Shown: positions 1 through 10,645, counted from the stretch's first letter. The stretch is DNA of 64,000 nt from Flaveria trinervia (GCA_025506515.1 CM046452.1:68426560-68490559), one strand, 5' to 3'. Notes: a model not told the origin generated them from the sequence alone. Made by a program: numbers and translations.

Positions 1-34
1 TTTGATCAGGCTCATTGGTTCTTTTGGTCCAACA
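1..34 (-). repeat. Copia element A, 3' LTR (inner end only)
   Basis: The first 34 bases match the outer U3 end of the LTR at 10646-11536 (shared text ctcattggttcttttggtcc then aaca). Read on the minus strand this is the first part of the 3' LTR of element A; the rest lies outside the window. It is followed directly by a polypurine tract, as expected. Confidence 0.85.
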
Positions 35-44
35 AACTCCCCCT
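35..44 (-). other. Polypurine tract of element A
   Basis: On the minus strand the ten bases next to the 3' LTR read AGGGGGAGTT, the plus-strand primer site used in reverse transcription of LTR elements. The same motif adjoins the 3' LTRs of B, E and, in weaker form, D. Confidence 0.8.
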
Positions 45-254
45 GAACCAATGCAGCCAAAACCTCTAAATTTATTGAAGATGTCCCAGTTATTATGGCA
101 GAAAGATTTGGTCTTTTTGTCTTCTAGATCAGCTCAGAAGTGACCCATGTAAGCACATGCATGGGAAGAAGTCTCAATGATCTGTTTGGCAAAGGATGAA
201 TGGGAACTCTGTCTTGGGGAACTGGACACAGAGCTGTTACCCCATCCATGAGAT
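45..254 (-). other. 3' untranslated region of element A
   Basis: Short non-coding stretch between the stop of the accessory ORF (255) and the polypurine tract. It is also present in B at 34147-34348 with small indels. No further feature is seen. Confidence 0.5.
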
Positions 255-3200
255 CTACTTCCCAACAATGAGTCTGTATGACTCCCTTGTATAGGCCTCA
301 AGGAAGGTTATCTGTTCCTCTATGGTAAGCTCTTCAGCTCCTCCTTCGAAAAGTGATTCTGGCCCATAATATTCATATAGGTATTTGACCTGTTTCCCAT
401 TTTTGAGTTCCACAGTTGTTATTACTCTATAAGCAAATTCATCAGGATGATTACCCTCTAATAACAACTGGAGCTCATTCTTTCTGACTTCCTCAAGCCT
501 CTTATATACTAACCCCTTTTTCACCATTTTATTTTCCAGCATCTTTTGTGGGGTCAGGTTAGCTTTATAGGCTTTCTTGAAGTCATCTAGGATTTCCCAG
601 GGTGATACTACAAAGACCAGTGAGATCACTTCATCTACAATCTTCTTCACTTGGCCAATGTATCTCTATGGAATGTTTTTCTTGTGAATCCTATGAGACA
701 CCCTGGGATCAGGCCAAATCCTCACTCTCTCCTTTTGATATTGAAATGTATGTTTAAGAGTGTATAATCTGAGAGCGTGCTTCTTCATGTTGATGATTGA
801 AGATGTGGCAGCATATGCTTTGTCAACTCTCCTCAACAATTCCTCATCATGTTGTTTATGAAGCTCTTCTTCTTCTAGCTTCACTTTCACAATTTGTCTT
901 TGAGTTTCAGGAGTAATTATTGGGAGGTGACTTGTGGCCTTAGGCAATTGTATGATAGCTGATATTGGCAGCCTATCTTCATCTTCATCATTATCTTGTC
1001 TTTCTTCTTCTAGCCTAAGTACCCTTCTCTTTTCCTCTTCTGGGGTACATCATCGGCTATTGGTTTTGAGGGTAAGGGAGTTGGTTTAGTGGGTTGTGGT
1101 TGTGGTGGTTTTGGTGTGGGAATGTGGACAGGCTGTTCTAGCATTCTGGATGTGAGGTCGGCTTTAGATTGCTTGACTAGTTCAGTCCTACTCCCAGCAC
1201 CAGCTTCATTTAAGGCTTCAATAACCAATCCTTTAGTGTATACTTCAGACGAACAGATCTTGGTGGTTATTGCCAAGATGCTATCCCGGACCATGCCTTG
1301 ATCTCAATCAATGATCTACCTAGATATTCGCTATGAATTGATCATGATTTCTAGCCTTTCCCTTTCCAACATATCATAACTTGCCCATCTAGCTTGGATT
1401 TCTTCAATCTCTAGTCTTCTGATTTCTGAGTCAAGTTTTCAGTGTCGTGACCTTGCCTAAACAACTGATCAATGATGTTATCCATTGATCGGCTGTGTTC
1501 GGCATCAGCCTTCTTCACCATTGTCTCTAAGTCAGTCTCCTTTTCATTCTTCTTTTCTTGTATGTGACATGAAAGTCTTTAGTACTTTCAGTCACTTTCT
1601 CCATGTCAGCATCCTTCACTTCTCCTTCTCAGTTTCTTCCTATCTGCAATCCTCTTTCTTTTGCTTTCACTGACTGAATCTCCCCCTTTTTGGTTGCATT
1701 GGTTGCATTGGTTGCAACGGGTGATTGTCAGAAAGCCTTTTGCTCACAACATCCTCTATCATGGGTTGTATAACTGAGGGAATCCTCTCATCAAGGGTTT
1801 AAGGACCATATCAGTGATAGTTGATGTGATGAGAGGTAAGGAATGTTGAAAGATAGCAGCTATTTGCTCAGGGGGTTCTGTCCCTGAGAAATAGTGCCAG
1901 AAGCAGAGGCAGGTGGCTGAGTGTTTTGGAGTGGCTCAGTGTATGGGAGACCTTCAGAGGAAGGTGCCATCTGTGGGTTTGGAGGGGTAGATGGTCTTTG
2001 ATCCTGAGAAATTTGGCAAGCAGCTCTTTGAGTCTGCTCACCTCATCCTCGAGGATGGTGTTTTGGGCTAAAACATCATAAAAGAAGCCCAGGTCATCAT
2101 CAGTGTTTACTGAATCACCTGACCTCCTGATAGAATCAGGATGAACATGCTCTGAGTGTAGATCAGTAGTAGCATGTGCCCCTTGGTCATGGTACTGGGG
2201 ACTTCCTGCCTCAGGACCATGTCCTTCATCAGCAGTTGCCTCTGGTGAGGTCTTATGAATGTTACCAACTTCAGCCTGATCATATGCTGAAGCAGGAGAA
2301 GTGGCAACCTCACCAGAAAGTCGAATATCCGTTTTTACACCTGGAGATTGAATATGGTAACCCCTGTGCTGTGGGGTGTCAGAAGCACTTTGGTCCTCCC
2401 CTCAATGGTTGGGGTATCCCAATTGTGGTTGGTATCTGGGGAGGGGGTGAGGAGTGCAACTGAGTCAGCACTTGGCAATTATGATGGTAGGACTTTGGGG
2501 GGCGGTTGCAGTGGGAGAGGGTGTGAAGGCAGTATGCACCAGGGAGAGTGGTGCGTTTCAATGGCAACCTCCTCAAGTGAGGAAGTTCCAGATGTATAGG
2601 TGCCCCAGAGGTGGTTGCTACAGGCTCCTGTTGAGAGGAAACCAGTAGATATAACCTGCGTTTGTGTTGCAGGGGCATCCTCAGGGGACTCATTCCCTGA
2701 GTAGCCTCTTTGGCTTTCTTGTGTTTGGGTTTGGTGGGGACAATGGATTTGGAGGTGGTGGCTGTGGGTTCCAGCTGCGTGGTTTTTCGCAATTTGGCAG
2801 CCAGTTTGAGTGACTGGTCTAGTTGTGCCTGGAGTATACTTCAGGCAATACAGTCGTGGCAGGGACTCCAAGGCCAACAAGTCCCTCAATTTCAGCTGGT
2901 TACTATAATGGCCATTAGGAACCGAGGATATAATATCCATCGGTTAGCTATAGGCTTGGAGGCCATATCCTTGAGTTCAAGAAATAATATTTCAGAAAAA
3001 TTTAAGCGTTGTTGGTCAAGGATAGAGAATAATACCTGCTGCCACCTCATCGACATTTGATCCCAAGAAGAAGTTTTAGGAGCTAAACAGACATTCACCA
3101 TATGAAAAATTAGTCGTTCGCATCATGGAAATGTTTCTTCAGGATGGTAGAGGCACTAAGGTTACCCTGGTATCCATGTTGGACAAATGATAGATCAGTG

Positions 3201-3518
3201 GTGCCCTTTGGATACCAGTGGGGAAAGTGGCATCATCCAGTTGTAGGGTTTGGCGAAGGATTTCTGGAGAGTGATGACCACCTAACGATTGTTGACGAAC
3301 GACTGGAGAGAGTCGGTGTCATTCTCCCCAGTGATGAGGGTGAAGTTCGTCCAGAACTGATGGAGGGATTCGGCATGAATGGTAGGATTTAGAAGGAAAG
3401 CCGTTTTGTATGGAGAGTTGATCATTAGATCAATGGCATTATCAAACTTTGTCCAGAAGGGTGATTTGGTAAGGTAAGCAACACAGTTGTGTCGTGTTTT
3501 AAGCTTCATGTTCGCCAT
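255..3518 (-). pseudogene. Accessory ORF (aORF) of Copia element A, decayed
   Basis: Remains of a protein of roughly 1,000 residues encoded after RNase H. It starts at the ATG at 3518 (MANMKLKTRHNCVAYLTKS). The N-terminal third is globular-looking and recurs in E (start of its aORF) and B. A middle part is rich in Pro, Gln, Thr and Lys. The C-terminal 130 residues (255-650) are one open frame, with charged helices and a segment YLYEYYGPESLFEG. Many frameshifts and stops break the middle. I know similar proteins only as products of a third ORF in plant, especially composite-family, Copia elements; automated annotation sometimes calls them longin-like. Function is unknown. It has none of the catalytic motifs of pol and no clear signal peptide. 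An upstream TATA box at 3586-3593 suggests its own promoter. Confidence 0.6.
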
Positions 3519-3585
3519 TGATGTGAGAGAAGGTTCTGAGTTTTTGAACGTTAGGTTTGAGATGATGAAGCCCTGTAAGACAAGG

Positions 3586-3593
3586 TATTTATA
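3586..3593 (-). promoter_or_regulatory. TATA box upstream of the aORF of A
   Basis: On the minus strand this reads TATAAATA in the context CCCTATAAATACC. It lies 68 bases before the aORF ATG at 3518 and directly downstream (minus sense) of the palindrome array. The same box is kept in B at 37741-37748 at nearly the same distance from its ATG. Promoter activity is inferred. Confidence 0.5.
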
Positions 3594-3599
3594 GGGTAT

Positions 3600-4190
3600 G
3601 GGTTATAAAGCAACTGAAGGGTTTGGTATGAGTCATCAGTAGTTTTAAGCGACTGATGACGTGGTATTAACCTTCAGAGGTTGAAACAACTGAAGTCTTG
3701 GTTTTAGGCATCAGTAGTATAAAAAACTACTGAAGACCATGGTTTTAGCTTCAGGTGTTGGAAACAGCTGACGACGTGGTGTTGGTCATCAGTAGTTGTG
3801 AAACTACTGAAGACGTGGTTTTGTCATCAGTTGTTGTAAACATCTGACGACGTGGTGTTAGTCATCAGTGGTGTAACTACTGAAGACGTGGTTTTGTCAT
3901 CAGTATTTAAGATGAAGCAGCAGTTTTAGAAACAACTGAAGAGAAAATTCTCATCAGTAGTTTTCGTCAATTCATAGCTTTTCAGCTGTTTCATATTGTC
4001 CTCAACACTACTCATCAGTCTTTTTGGCTGTTTTTCAGTTGTTTCATAGGACGTCAGTACTTATCTGTTTGTACTTATATCAGTAGTTATGACTATATCA
4101 GTTCTTGTAACAGAATCAGTACTTATTTGTGATATGGGTACAAATGATCATCAGTACTTATTTACTGAGATCATCAGTAGTTATCACTTA
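3600..4190 (-). repeat. Array of 38-bp units with inverted repeats, pol-aORF interval of A
   Basis: Degenerate tandem units of about 38 bp, each with an inverted repeat of the type CAGTAGTTGTGAAACTACTG, followed by GAAGACGTGG. Clear consecutive units lie near 3785-3900; outside this the motif is more scattered (CAGT, CTTCAG, CATCAG). It fills the space between the RNase H stop and the aORF start. Related palindromes recur in the LTR U3 and in the gag C-terminal region of the same element. Confidence 0.8.
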
Positions 4191-4838
4191 TTCTAGCTGC
4201 AGCATACCAAGCCTTAACACTAGGTTTTGGAAAGTCGAGCTATCCAAAGGCTTAGTAAAAATGTCTGCAAGCTCATCAGCACTAGGCACAAACTTTGGAT
4301 CAATCAGACCGTTTTCAAAACAATCCCTAATAAAATGATGTCTGATCTCTATATGTTTGGTCCTAGAGTGCTGGACAGAATTCTTGACAATGCAAAGAGC
4401 TGAAGCACTATCCATTAATAATGGAGTCTTAGTCTCTGTAATGCCATAATCCAAAAGTTGGTTCTGAAGCCAGAGTACCTGAGAAGTACAGCTTGCAACA
4501 GCAATGTACTCTGCTTCAGCAGTGGATGTAGCAACAGATGTTTGTTTCTTACTCTGCCACGAAATCAAACAGTTGCCTACAAATTGACATCCACAAGAAG
4601 TTGACTTTCTGGTTAACTTACACCCTGCATAGTCACTATCAGAAAAAGCAACCAATTTGCAAGAGTGTCCAGTGGAATACCATAAACCTAGAGAATGTGT
4701 ACCTTGCAGATATCTAAAGATCCTTTTGACTGCAATCAAGTGAGACTCTTTAGGAGCAGCCAGAAATCTAGCACAAACACACGTTGCAAACATGATATCT
4801 GGTCTAGAAGCTGTTAAGTACATCAAGGACCCAATCAT
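4188..4838 (-). CDS. Copia RNase H domain, element A
   Basis: The best preserved coding piece of the window: 216 residues open to a natural stop. It is the Ty1/Copia RNase H (RNase_HI_RT_Ty1 type) that removes RNA from the RNA-DNA hybrid during reverse transcription. It opens with MIGSLMYLTASRPDIMFATC, the usual connection segment. Candidate catalytic acidic positions are visible in FSDSDYAGC, STAEAEYIA and MDSASALCIV, and the C-terminal HHFIRDCFENG and ADIFTKPL segments are typical. It is the last part of a gag-pol polyprotein; the start given is an internal Met, since the real frame is broken upstream near 4850. Confidence 0.9.
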   Translation of the reverse strand: MIGSLMYLTASRPDIMFATCVCARFLAAPKESHLIAVKRIFRYLQGTHSLGLWYSTGHSCKLVAFSDSDYAGCKLTRKSTSCGCQFVGNCLISWQSKKQTSVATSTAEAEYIAVASCTSQVLWLQNQLLDYGITETKTPLLMDSASALCIVKNSVQHSRTKHIEIRHHFIRDCFENGLIDPKFVPSADELADIFTKPLDSSTFQNLVLRLGMLQLE

Positions 4839-4857
4839 ACATCTATAAAGTGTTTCA

Positions 4858-5715
4858 TCACAGCCTTACCTTCTGATCTGCATCCAGTTGTGTGGTGTTG
4901 CACATGGGAGTAGAACAGGGCTTACAATTTTGTAAATCAAACTTATTCAAAAGATCTTTTGTATATTTAGACTGATGAATGAAAGTTCCATCAGTCTTTT
5001 GTTTGATTTGCAATCCTAGAAAGAACTGTAATTCTCCCATTGCACTCATTTCAAACTTCTTATGCATTAAATTGGTAAAGTCATCACACAACTGGGGATC
5101 AGAGGATGCAAAAATAAATCATCATCAACATAAATTTGAACAAGTAGCTTATGCTGATCCACCTTCTTAATGAATAAAGTTTTATCTATGGAGCCTCTAG
5201 TGAAATTATTTTGAAGAAGAAATTTGATAATGTCTCATACCAGGCTCTAGGAGCTTGTTTCAACCCATAAAGAGCCTTATCAAGCTTGTATACCCAATCG
5301 GGATGTTTATTATCCTCAAAACCTGGTGGTTGATACACAAAATCTCTTCGTTTATTTTACCATATAAAATGCACTTTTAACATCCATTTGAAAAACTTTA
5401 AATTGTGAAATGCAGCATAGGCTAAGAACAATCTAATTGCCTCCAGTCTGGCTACAGGGGCAAAGGTCTCATCATAATCAATACCTTCTTCTTGTGAAAA
5501 CCCCTGAACAACCAGTCTGGCCTTGTTCTTAACAATAAGCCCATTTTCATCTGTTTTGTTCCTAAACACCCATTTAGTGCCTATTGCACACTTACCTAGG
5601 GGTAGAGGAACCAGTTCCCACACTTGCTGTTTCTTGAACTGAAGTAGCTCAAGCTGCATGGCTTCCACCCATCCATTGTCTCTCAAAGCAACATGATAGT
5701 TCTTTGGCTCTTGCT
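4858..5715 (-). pseudogene. Copia reverse transcriptase domain, element A
   Basis: RVT_2 reverse transcriptase in several frames. The N-terminal part (5357-5715) has WVEAMQLELLQFKK, GTKWVFRNK, ARLVVQGFSQEEGIDY and FAPVARLEAIR. A frameshift near 5370 destroys the segment that reads MDVKSAFL in B. The catalytic YVDD is still encoded at 5121-5132, then the frame shifts again. The C-terminal part (4858-5091) has MGELQFFLGLQIKQ. The domain would convert element RNA to DNA. It is non-functional here; B and E carry better copies of some parts. Confidence 0.9.
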
Positions 5716-7105
5716 GACTGATGAAGAGAGCATAGAAGCACAAGTTAGACAATTGACTTCTGGTTGAGACGCCAGCATTGATACCACCAATGATTTGAGA
5801 CATGGGGTGATTCTTCAGCTCTTGGTGCATAATAAGATCAGTGCAAGTGTTTGTAGCCGGTTCAGCATGAGCATATGTTGATTCAAATTCTTGAAACCAA
5901 GTATTAGATGGCAAATCAAATGATGTAGAGGAATTAGAAATCTCATTAGCATTTGTTGTGGATGGAGCTGCTGAAGGTACAGGAACATCAAGTTTAGCAG
6001 ACTCAGACAGTTGGTCACTGAACTTGAAAAGGTGAGTACTAATATCATCATCATCTTCAGTACCACCAGGTGGAAGACTTCCTGCAAAAGATAATTTATC
6101 CACATGATCAGCAACAGCTGGAGTTTGATAAGGAGCATATTGCAGTATGTCCAGAATAAAACAACTCCACAGGGTTTTATGGAATTTTATCCTTAGGGAT
6201 TCATTGAATTTCACATGCAAGGTTTCTTCAACTATCTTTGTTCTACAGTTGAAGACTCTGTAAGCCTTGCAAGTGGATGAATAACCTACAAAATACCCTG
6301 CATCCACCTTATGATCAAATTTATGGAGTTGACCTTTTGTGTTGAGAATGAAACAGGGACATCCAAAGGCTTTGAAGAATGAAATCAAAGGAGCCAAATG
6401 ATGTAGAGCTTCTTACGGAGTCTTCATCAACCTCTAATTTACTAACACTCTATTCTGCACATAGCAAGTTGTATTGACAGCTTCAGCCCAAAAGGTCAAA
6501 GGCAGACCATAGTCAGCCAACATGGACCTTGCGGCTTCAATTAAAGTCCTGTTCTTTCTCTGCACTACTCCATTTTGTTCTGGAGTCCTTGGGATGCTAA
6601 ACTGCTTTTGATTCCTTTTGAAAGATAAAAATCATCAAGTGTATGGTTTCTGAATTCAGTACCATTGTCACTCCTTATACACTTGACTGATAGGGAATAC
6701 TGCTTCTCAACATACAGCACAAAGTTTATAATCTTCTGAGCAACTTCATCCTTTGAATGTAGAAAGAAAGTCCATCCGAATCTGGAGTAATCATCCACAA
6801 TTACCAGACAATATTTCTTCTTTGCCATGCTCATCACTCTCACATGACCAAATAGATCCATGTGCAGTAACTACAAGCAGGCAATGGACTTAGGTTCTTC
6901 AATGGGAGGGAATGAGACGTTATGTTGTTTTCCTTTCAAACAAGCAGTGCAGGCTTCATCACAGTGGAACTCCTTTGTTGATAAACCTCTCACTAAACGA
7001 TTGTGGATCAACTGATTCATGTTTCTGAGATTGACATGACCCACCTTCTATGCCATAGTTTAGATTCCTGAAGAGAGGCTTTGGAGAACAGGCATGGATG
7101 ACCCT
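5716..7105 (-). pseudogene. Copia integrase core and linker, element A
   Basis: Integrase of a Copia element, which would insert the cDNA into the genome. Recognisable in order on the minus strand are LLHMDLFGHVRV, the first catalytic Asp region (about 6860); VIVDDYSRFGWTFF; RSDNGTEFRNHTL with the second Asp (about 6650); a damaged stretch near 6570 where the catalytic Glu segment should be; then WAEAVNTTCYVQNR and HKFDHKVDAGYFVGYSS, the C-terminal GKGY-like domain (6300). A linker rich in Ser, Thr and Pro leads to RT. At least three frameshifts or stops are present. Confidence 0.85.
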
Positions 7106-7513
7106 TCAAATCAATCTTTTTGACAAATCCAAGGCATACACTCTTCCAATCCTGTTGGCCTTCAGGAGAGTATGTTCATCCATTACCTTGTCAATCATCC
7201 TCAGAACTTGGGAAGACAGAATCCTGCAGTTCTGGCTTGTGAAAAATGCAACATGCCCTTTATCACACATCTGACTGACACTAAGCAGATTATACTTGAG
7301 ATTCTCCACATGGTTGACATCATCAAACCAGATTTGTACATTAGACACATATCCTTTCCCAATGATGTAACCTATGGCATCGTTTCCAAATGAAACAAAT
7401 CCCTTCTTTCCTTGAGAGTAGTCATTAAGAAGAGAACTGCTCCCAGTCATGTGCATAGATCCTCCACTGTGCACATACCAAATGCTCCTTTGGCATGTTG
7501 AAGAACCCTGCAT
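7106..7513 (-). pseudogene. Copia protease and gag-pre-integrase region, element A
   Basis: One open stretch of 135 residues. Near the N-terminus it reads SIWYVHSGGSMHMTG, the aspartic protease site. The catalytic D-S-G of the family is H-S-G here, while the sister copy B keeps D-S-G, so this protease should be dead. It continues with a conserved YIIGKGYV segment, NLLSVSQMCDKGH and the start of the gag-pre-integrase zinc domain. It follows the gag stop codon at 7523 in the same frame. Confidence 0.85.
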
Positions 7514-7525
7514 AGAAGAAAACTA
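7508..7525 (-). promoter_or_regulatory. Gag-protease boundary: in-frame stop plus CAG acceptor-like site
   Basis: On the minus strand gag ends AAC TAG, then a pyrimidine-rich run leads to ATGCAG, followed by GG and the protease frame. The upstream and downstream parts are in the same frame. The same arrangement is seen in B, D, E and G (see findings). The mechanism, readthrough or splicing, is not shown. Confidence 0.55.
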
Positions 7526-8098
7526 GTTAGATTTTGAGACCCAAACCTTTTTGGGTTTGGGTCTGTTTTCATCAACAGATGCAACCATAACTTGTTTCTT
7601 ATGATTAACAGCTGATGAAGGATATGGTGCTGAAATGGATTCCTTGGATTTGGGTTTGGAATGCCTTTTCAGTGATTTGATCACAGGTGCATCTAGTTGG
7701 TTAACTCTCCCCAACAAATTCTGAACCATCATAACAAGTTGTGTCTGATTTGTAGCCAAAGCTTTCAGCTCTTGTGACATATCAGTACTTGTGTTTGATG
7801 AGTTCCTATGATCCACCATTTCCTCCTTAAAATTAACAGACTTGGTCTGATGTTTATCATGAGGAGCACCATCAGCTGTTTTGTGATGAACCTTATCCTT
7901 CTTTTTGAATTTGGTTGAAGGCTTGGGTTTATCACAATGGAATGATTGCCGTACAAACTTGGTCTCAAACTCAGTTTTCATTTCATTCATCTGGATTTTA
8001 ATGAGCTTATCTCTGTTGTGTTTAGAACCCTTTCTGTACCAACATTCATCAGAAAGATGATTGAATTTACCACATATTTCACATGGCTTATTCATCAT
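7523..8098 (-). CDS. Gag C-terminal part with second zinc knuckle, element A
   Basis: 191 residues open to the TAG at 7523. Near its N-terminus is a CCHC knuckle, CEICGKFNHLSDEC (C-x2-C-x4-H-x4-C), that should bind element RNA. It is followed by a Lys-rich basic region and a helical Met/Gln/Leu-rich stretch (ELKALATNQTQLVMMVQNLL). It ends with RPKPKKVWVSKSN, the conserved tail before the gag stop. The start is an internal Met of a longer gag whose upstream frame is broken. Confidence 0.75.
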   Translation of the reverse strand: MMNKPCEICGKFNHLSDECWYRKGSKHNRDKLIKIQMNEMKTEFETKFVRQSFHCDKPKPSTKFKKKDKVHHKTADGAPHDKHQTKSVNFKEEMVDHRNSSNTSTDMSQELKALATNQTQLVMMVQNLLGRVNQLDAPVIKSLKRHSKPKSKESISAPYPSSAVNHKKQVMVASVDENRPKPKKVWVSKSN

Positions 8099-9263
8099 CT
8101 TGGATTGATCAACTGCTGATGAGGAAACTGCTGAAGGTGTGCTCTTCAGAACTTTCCTCCTTTCAGTAATTTTGTTCAGTACTGAAGAATCTGTAACAAC
8201 TGAAGAATCTGTAACAACTGAGAGTTGTTCTTCAGCTGTTCATTGTCAGCAGTTGTTAATCCATTTATTTCAGCTGATTTGAAATGCTTTTCAGTTGTTG
8301 TAACTTGCCTTCAGTACTTAAGTTACTTTGAGGAACAACATCTGAAATACTCAGCTTCATGTGCTTATCAGTAGTTAACCCATCAGCCAATTGACTTGCT
8401 GAGGTATCAACCCTTATTCATCTTGTGATTTTGGGAGATCACTTGTGGATGATGCACATGATAATGTGGTTGGAGATTGCTTTCACTTTCAGATTTTACT
8501 ATTGGTTTTTATTGTTGGAGAAATCTGTTGGAGGTGCAATATGATTATAACAATTCCAAACTTCACATTTGAAGCAGATTGCTTACTGAGCAGCATTTCA
8601 AATCCCTTGCAGGATGACACCCAGCGATCACACTCAACTTGGGTAACTGCAAGTTTTTCTTTGAGTTCCTTATGGTTCTTAAGAATGACCTCTAGCTTAG
8701 CCTTTTCATCATTTAATTGGCATTTAAGCTTATAAATCTCATCATCTTTGTCCTTAAGGACAGACTCATATTCAGCTTTTCTTTTGGAAATAGTTTGCTC
8801 AAGCTCTAGATTTTGATTAATTACAGCTACATTTGCTTCTCTAATAGAGACAAATGCATCTATGCAAGATTCAGACAGAACAAAGCTTGGCCTTAGCCTC
8901 AGAAGATACCTGGGTTACCTGTGAAGAAGATGCATTGGAGCATGAACCCTCAGTAGATTTAGGGCCATGAGAGCTAGATTCCCAAAAGGATGTTCACCAC
9001 CATGTTGACCATCACCAGTAAATAATTGCTCAGTACCAGAGAGATCATCTGGTAAACTGCTCCAGTCAACATTACAGGGGTGAAAAAGCTGTGATGAGGT
9101 TGTGATGTGATGATGGTAGAGGCTCAGGTAATGCTTGTGGTTGTTGTGCAGTAGGACCTGAACTGGATTTGGCTGAGGCATGTAATAGCAGGGATACGGA
9201 TATGACATTGGACCCTGAGGGACAAAATATGCAGGCGAAACAGGTTGTGAATGATGACCAGAA
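8099..9263 (-). pseudogene. Gag spacer with coiled coil, element A
   Basis: Middle of gag between the two zinc knuckles, decayed. On the minus strand: a Gln/Pro/Tyr-rich stretch (about 9210-9100); VDWSSLPDDLSG (9065); then a long charged segment with heptad-like spacing (ISKRKAEYESVLKDKDDEIY near 8780) that should form a coiled coil. The part at 8125-8420 contains a cluster of the family palindromes (CTTCAGCTGTT, CAGCAGTTGTTA, CAGTTGTTG). B has the homologous region at about 42170-43190. Confidence 0.7.
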
Positions 9264-10416
9264 CTAGAAGGATTGTTGCCCCCTGTTTTGTGGACTAGTG
9301 CTTGGAAAAGTCACAAAGGGTGCAGAGGAGTTAGATCCAGATGATCTACACTCTCTTGCAAAGTGTCCAAGCCTTTGGCATTTGTGACACCTCAACTTAC
9401 TCTTGTCAAAACCAACTTTGGTTTTGCCAGAGAGTCCTGGAAATTTCCTGCCAATCCTCTTGTAGAACTTCTGAGATCTGATATTAATCAAGGCCATTTG
9501 GCTCAGAATATCCATCTCTTCTAGATCATCATCAGCTATTCCTTTCAAATCATCCATGATAAAACATAAATTGTCACTATTACAGCCTGAGTGACTATCA
9601 ATACCAACGAATGCATGATCTGAACTATTTGAAGAGAAATCTATATGCTCATCATAATTACTTTTAGATGCAGCATATTCTGACTCATGACCAACAAAGG
9701 CAGTGTTCCCTGGTACAAAGTCATCAGTGAGCTTTCCTGATGATGCCAGTTTCCTTTTCTGCTCTATCTCTCTCAAATGTAAGCAGTTTCCCATGAAATT
9801 GGGTGAGAGATAGTTTATCCAGATTTGCACTAGAGCGTAGGACAATAGTGTATGTGTCCCATCTCTCAGGCAGTGATCTAAGGAATCTGTTGTTCATATG
9901 GCTATTGGTATATTCATGTTTGACCATTTTTAGCTCAGAGATCAAACAGGAAAAACGCTCAAACTGTTGAGTCAGTGTCATACCCTTCCTATGAGAGAAT
10001 GTTTCATATTGTTGGGCAAGGATTTCTCTGTTGTTTTCTAAGACCTCATCAGTTCCACCTAATTGTTCCTTCAGTGCATTCCAGAGGTCATGAGTAGTTT
10101 CATGATGCATAAGCCTTGAATAGATTTCATTCGGCAGTGCCATGGCCAGAATTCCATGGGCTTTAGCATCAATCTCAAACAGTTTCTGATCTTCATCTGA
10201 GTATTGTTCCTTCTTCTTCGGAACCATTTGATTGGTTTCCGGATTGTTCACCATAGGCTTATGTGGACCATGTACCACCGATGTCCAACAACCTGAACTG
10301 TTAACAGACAGGTGATGAAGCATTCTTCGTTGCCATATGTTATACTCAGTCCTAACAAGCATCGGAGGCTTGGTTGTAGAACCGGTATTGTGAGGGTCAT
10401 TAGAAGGAGTAGTCAT
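9264..10416 (-). pseudogene. Gag N-terminal part with first zinc knuckle, element A
   Basis: The start is the ATG at 10416 (MTTPSNDPHNTGS), matching the start in both B copies; a Met four codons upstream is open but not conserved. The region holds the gag capsid-like domain (UBN2 type: NIWQRRMLHHL, IYSRLMHHETTHDLWNALKEQ, RFLRSLPERWDTY). A loss of two T bases near 9774, compared with B, shifts the frame inside FEREIEQKRKL. The rest continues to KFYKRIGRKFPG and the knuckle CHKCQRLGHFAREC. In B the first part is one open frame, so this frameshift is private to A. Confidence 0.85.
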
Positions 10417-10631
10417 CCTCAGATTCAACCAAAATCAATTAAGTTTTAACAGATTTAGAACAGAACACAACAGACCAAATTGAACCAAGAGAAAACAGAA
10501 AGCAATAAAATGAAAGTAGCAGAAATTCAATTTAACTATAACCAATTCTTGCAAATGTGCCAATTCAATCAAATGCAGATATCGATTAGCAGTTTCAAAG
10601 ATCAATTGTTAGATCGATCAATGATTAACCA

Positions 10632-10643
10632 GCTCTGATACCA
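10632..10643 (-). other. Primer binding site of element A
   Basis: The minus strand reads TGGTATCAGAGC, complementary to the 3' end of plant initiator tRNA-Met. It lies two bases inside the 5' LTR end, which fixes the orientation of the element. Confidence 0.95.
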
Positions 10644-10645
10644 AT

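Noticed and set aside
2176..3060. Several plus-strand open frames of 60-116 codons
   Set aside because: They are antisense to the aORF of A, lack recognisable domains and are not kept in B.
3600..4190. Regularly spaced palindromic repeats resembling a CRISPR array
   Set aside because: Units of 38 bp are contiguous and degenerate with no unique spacers, and the context is a plant retrotransposon without cas genes.
10632..10643. Possible tRNA gene fragments at the TGGTATCAGAGC sites
   Set aside because: These are primer binding sites next to LTR ends; no cloverleaf can be formed from the flanks.
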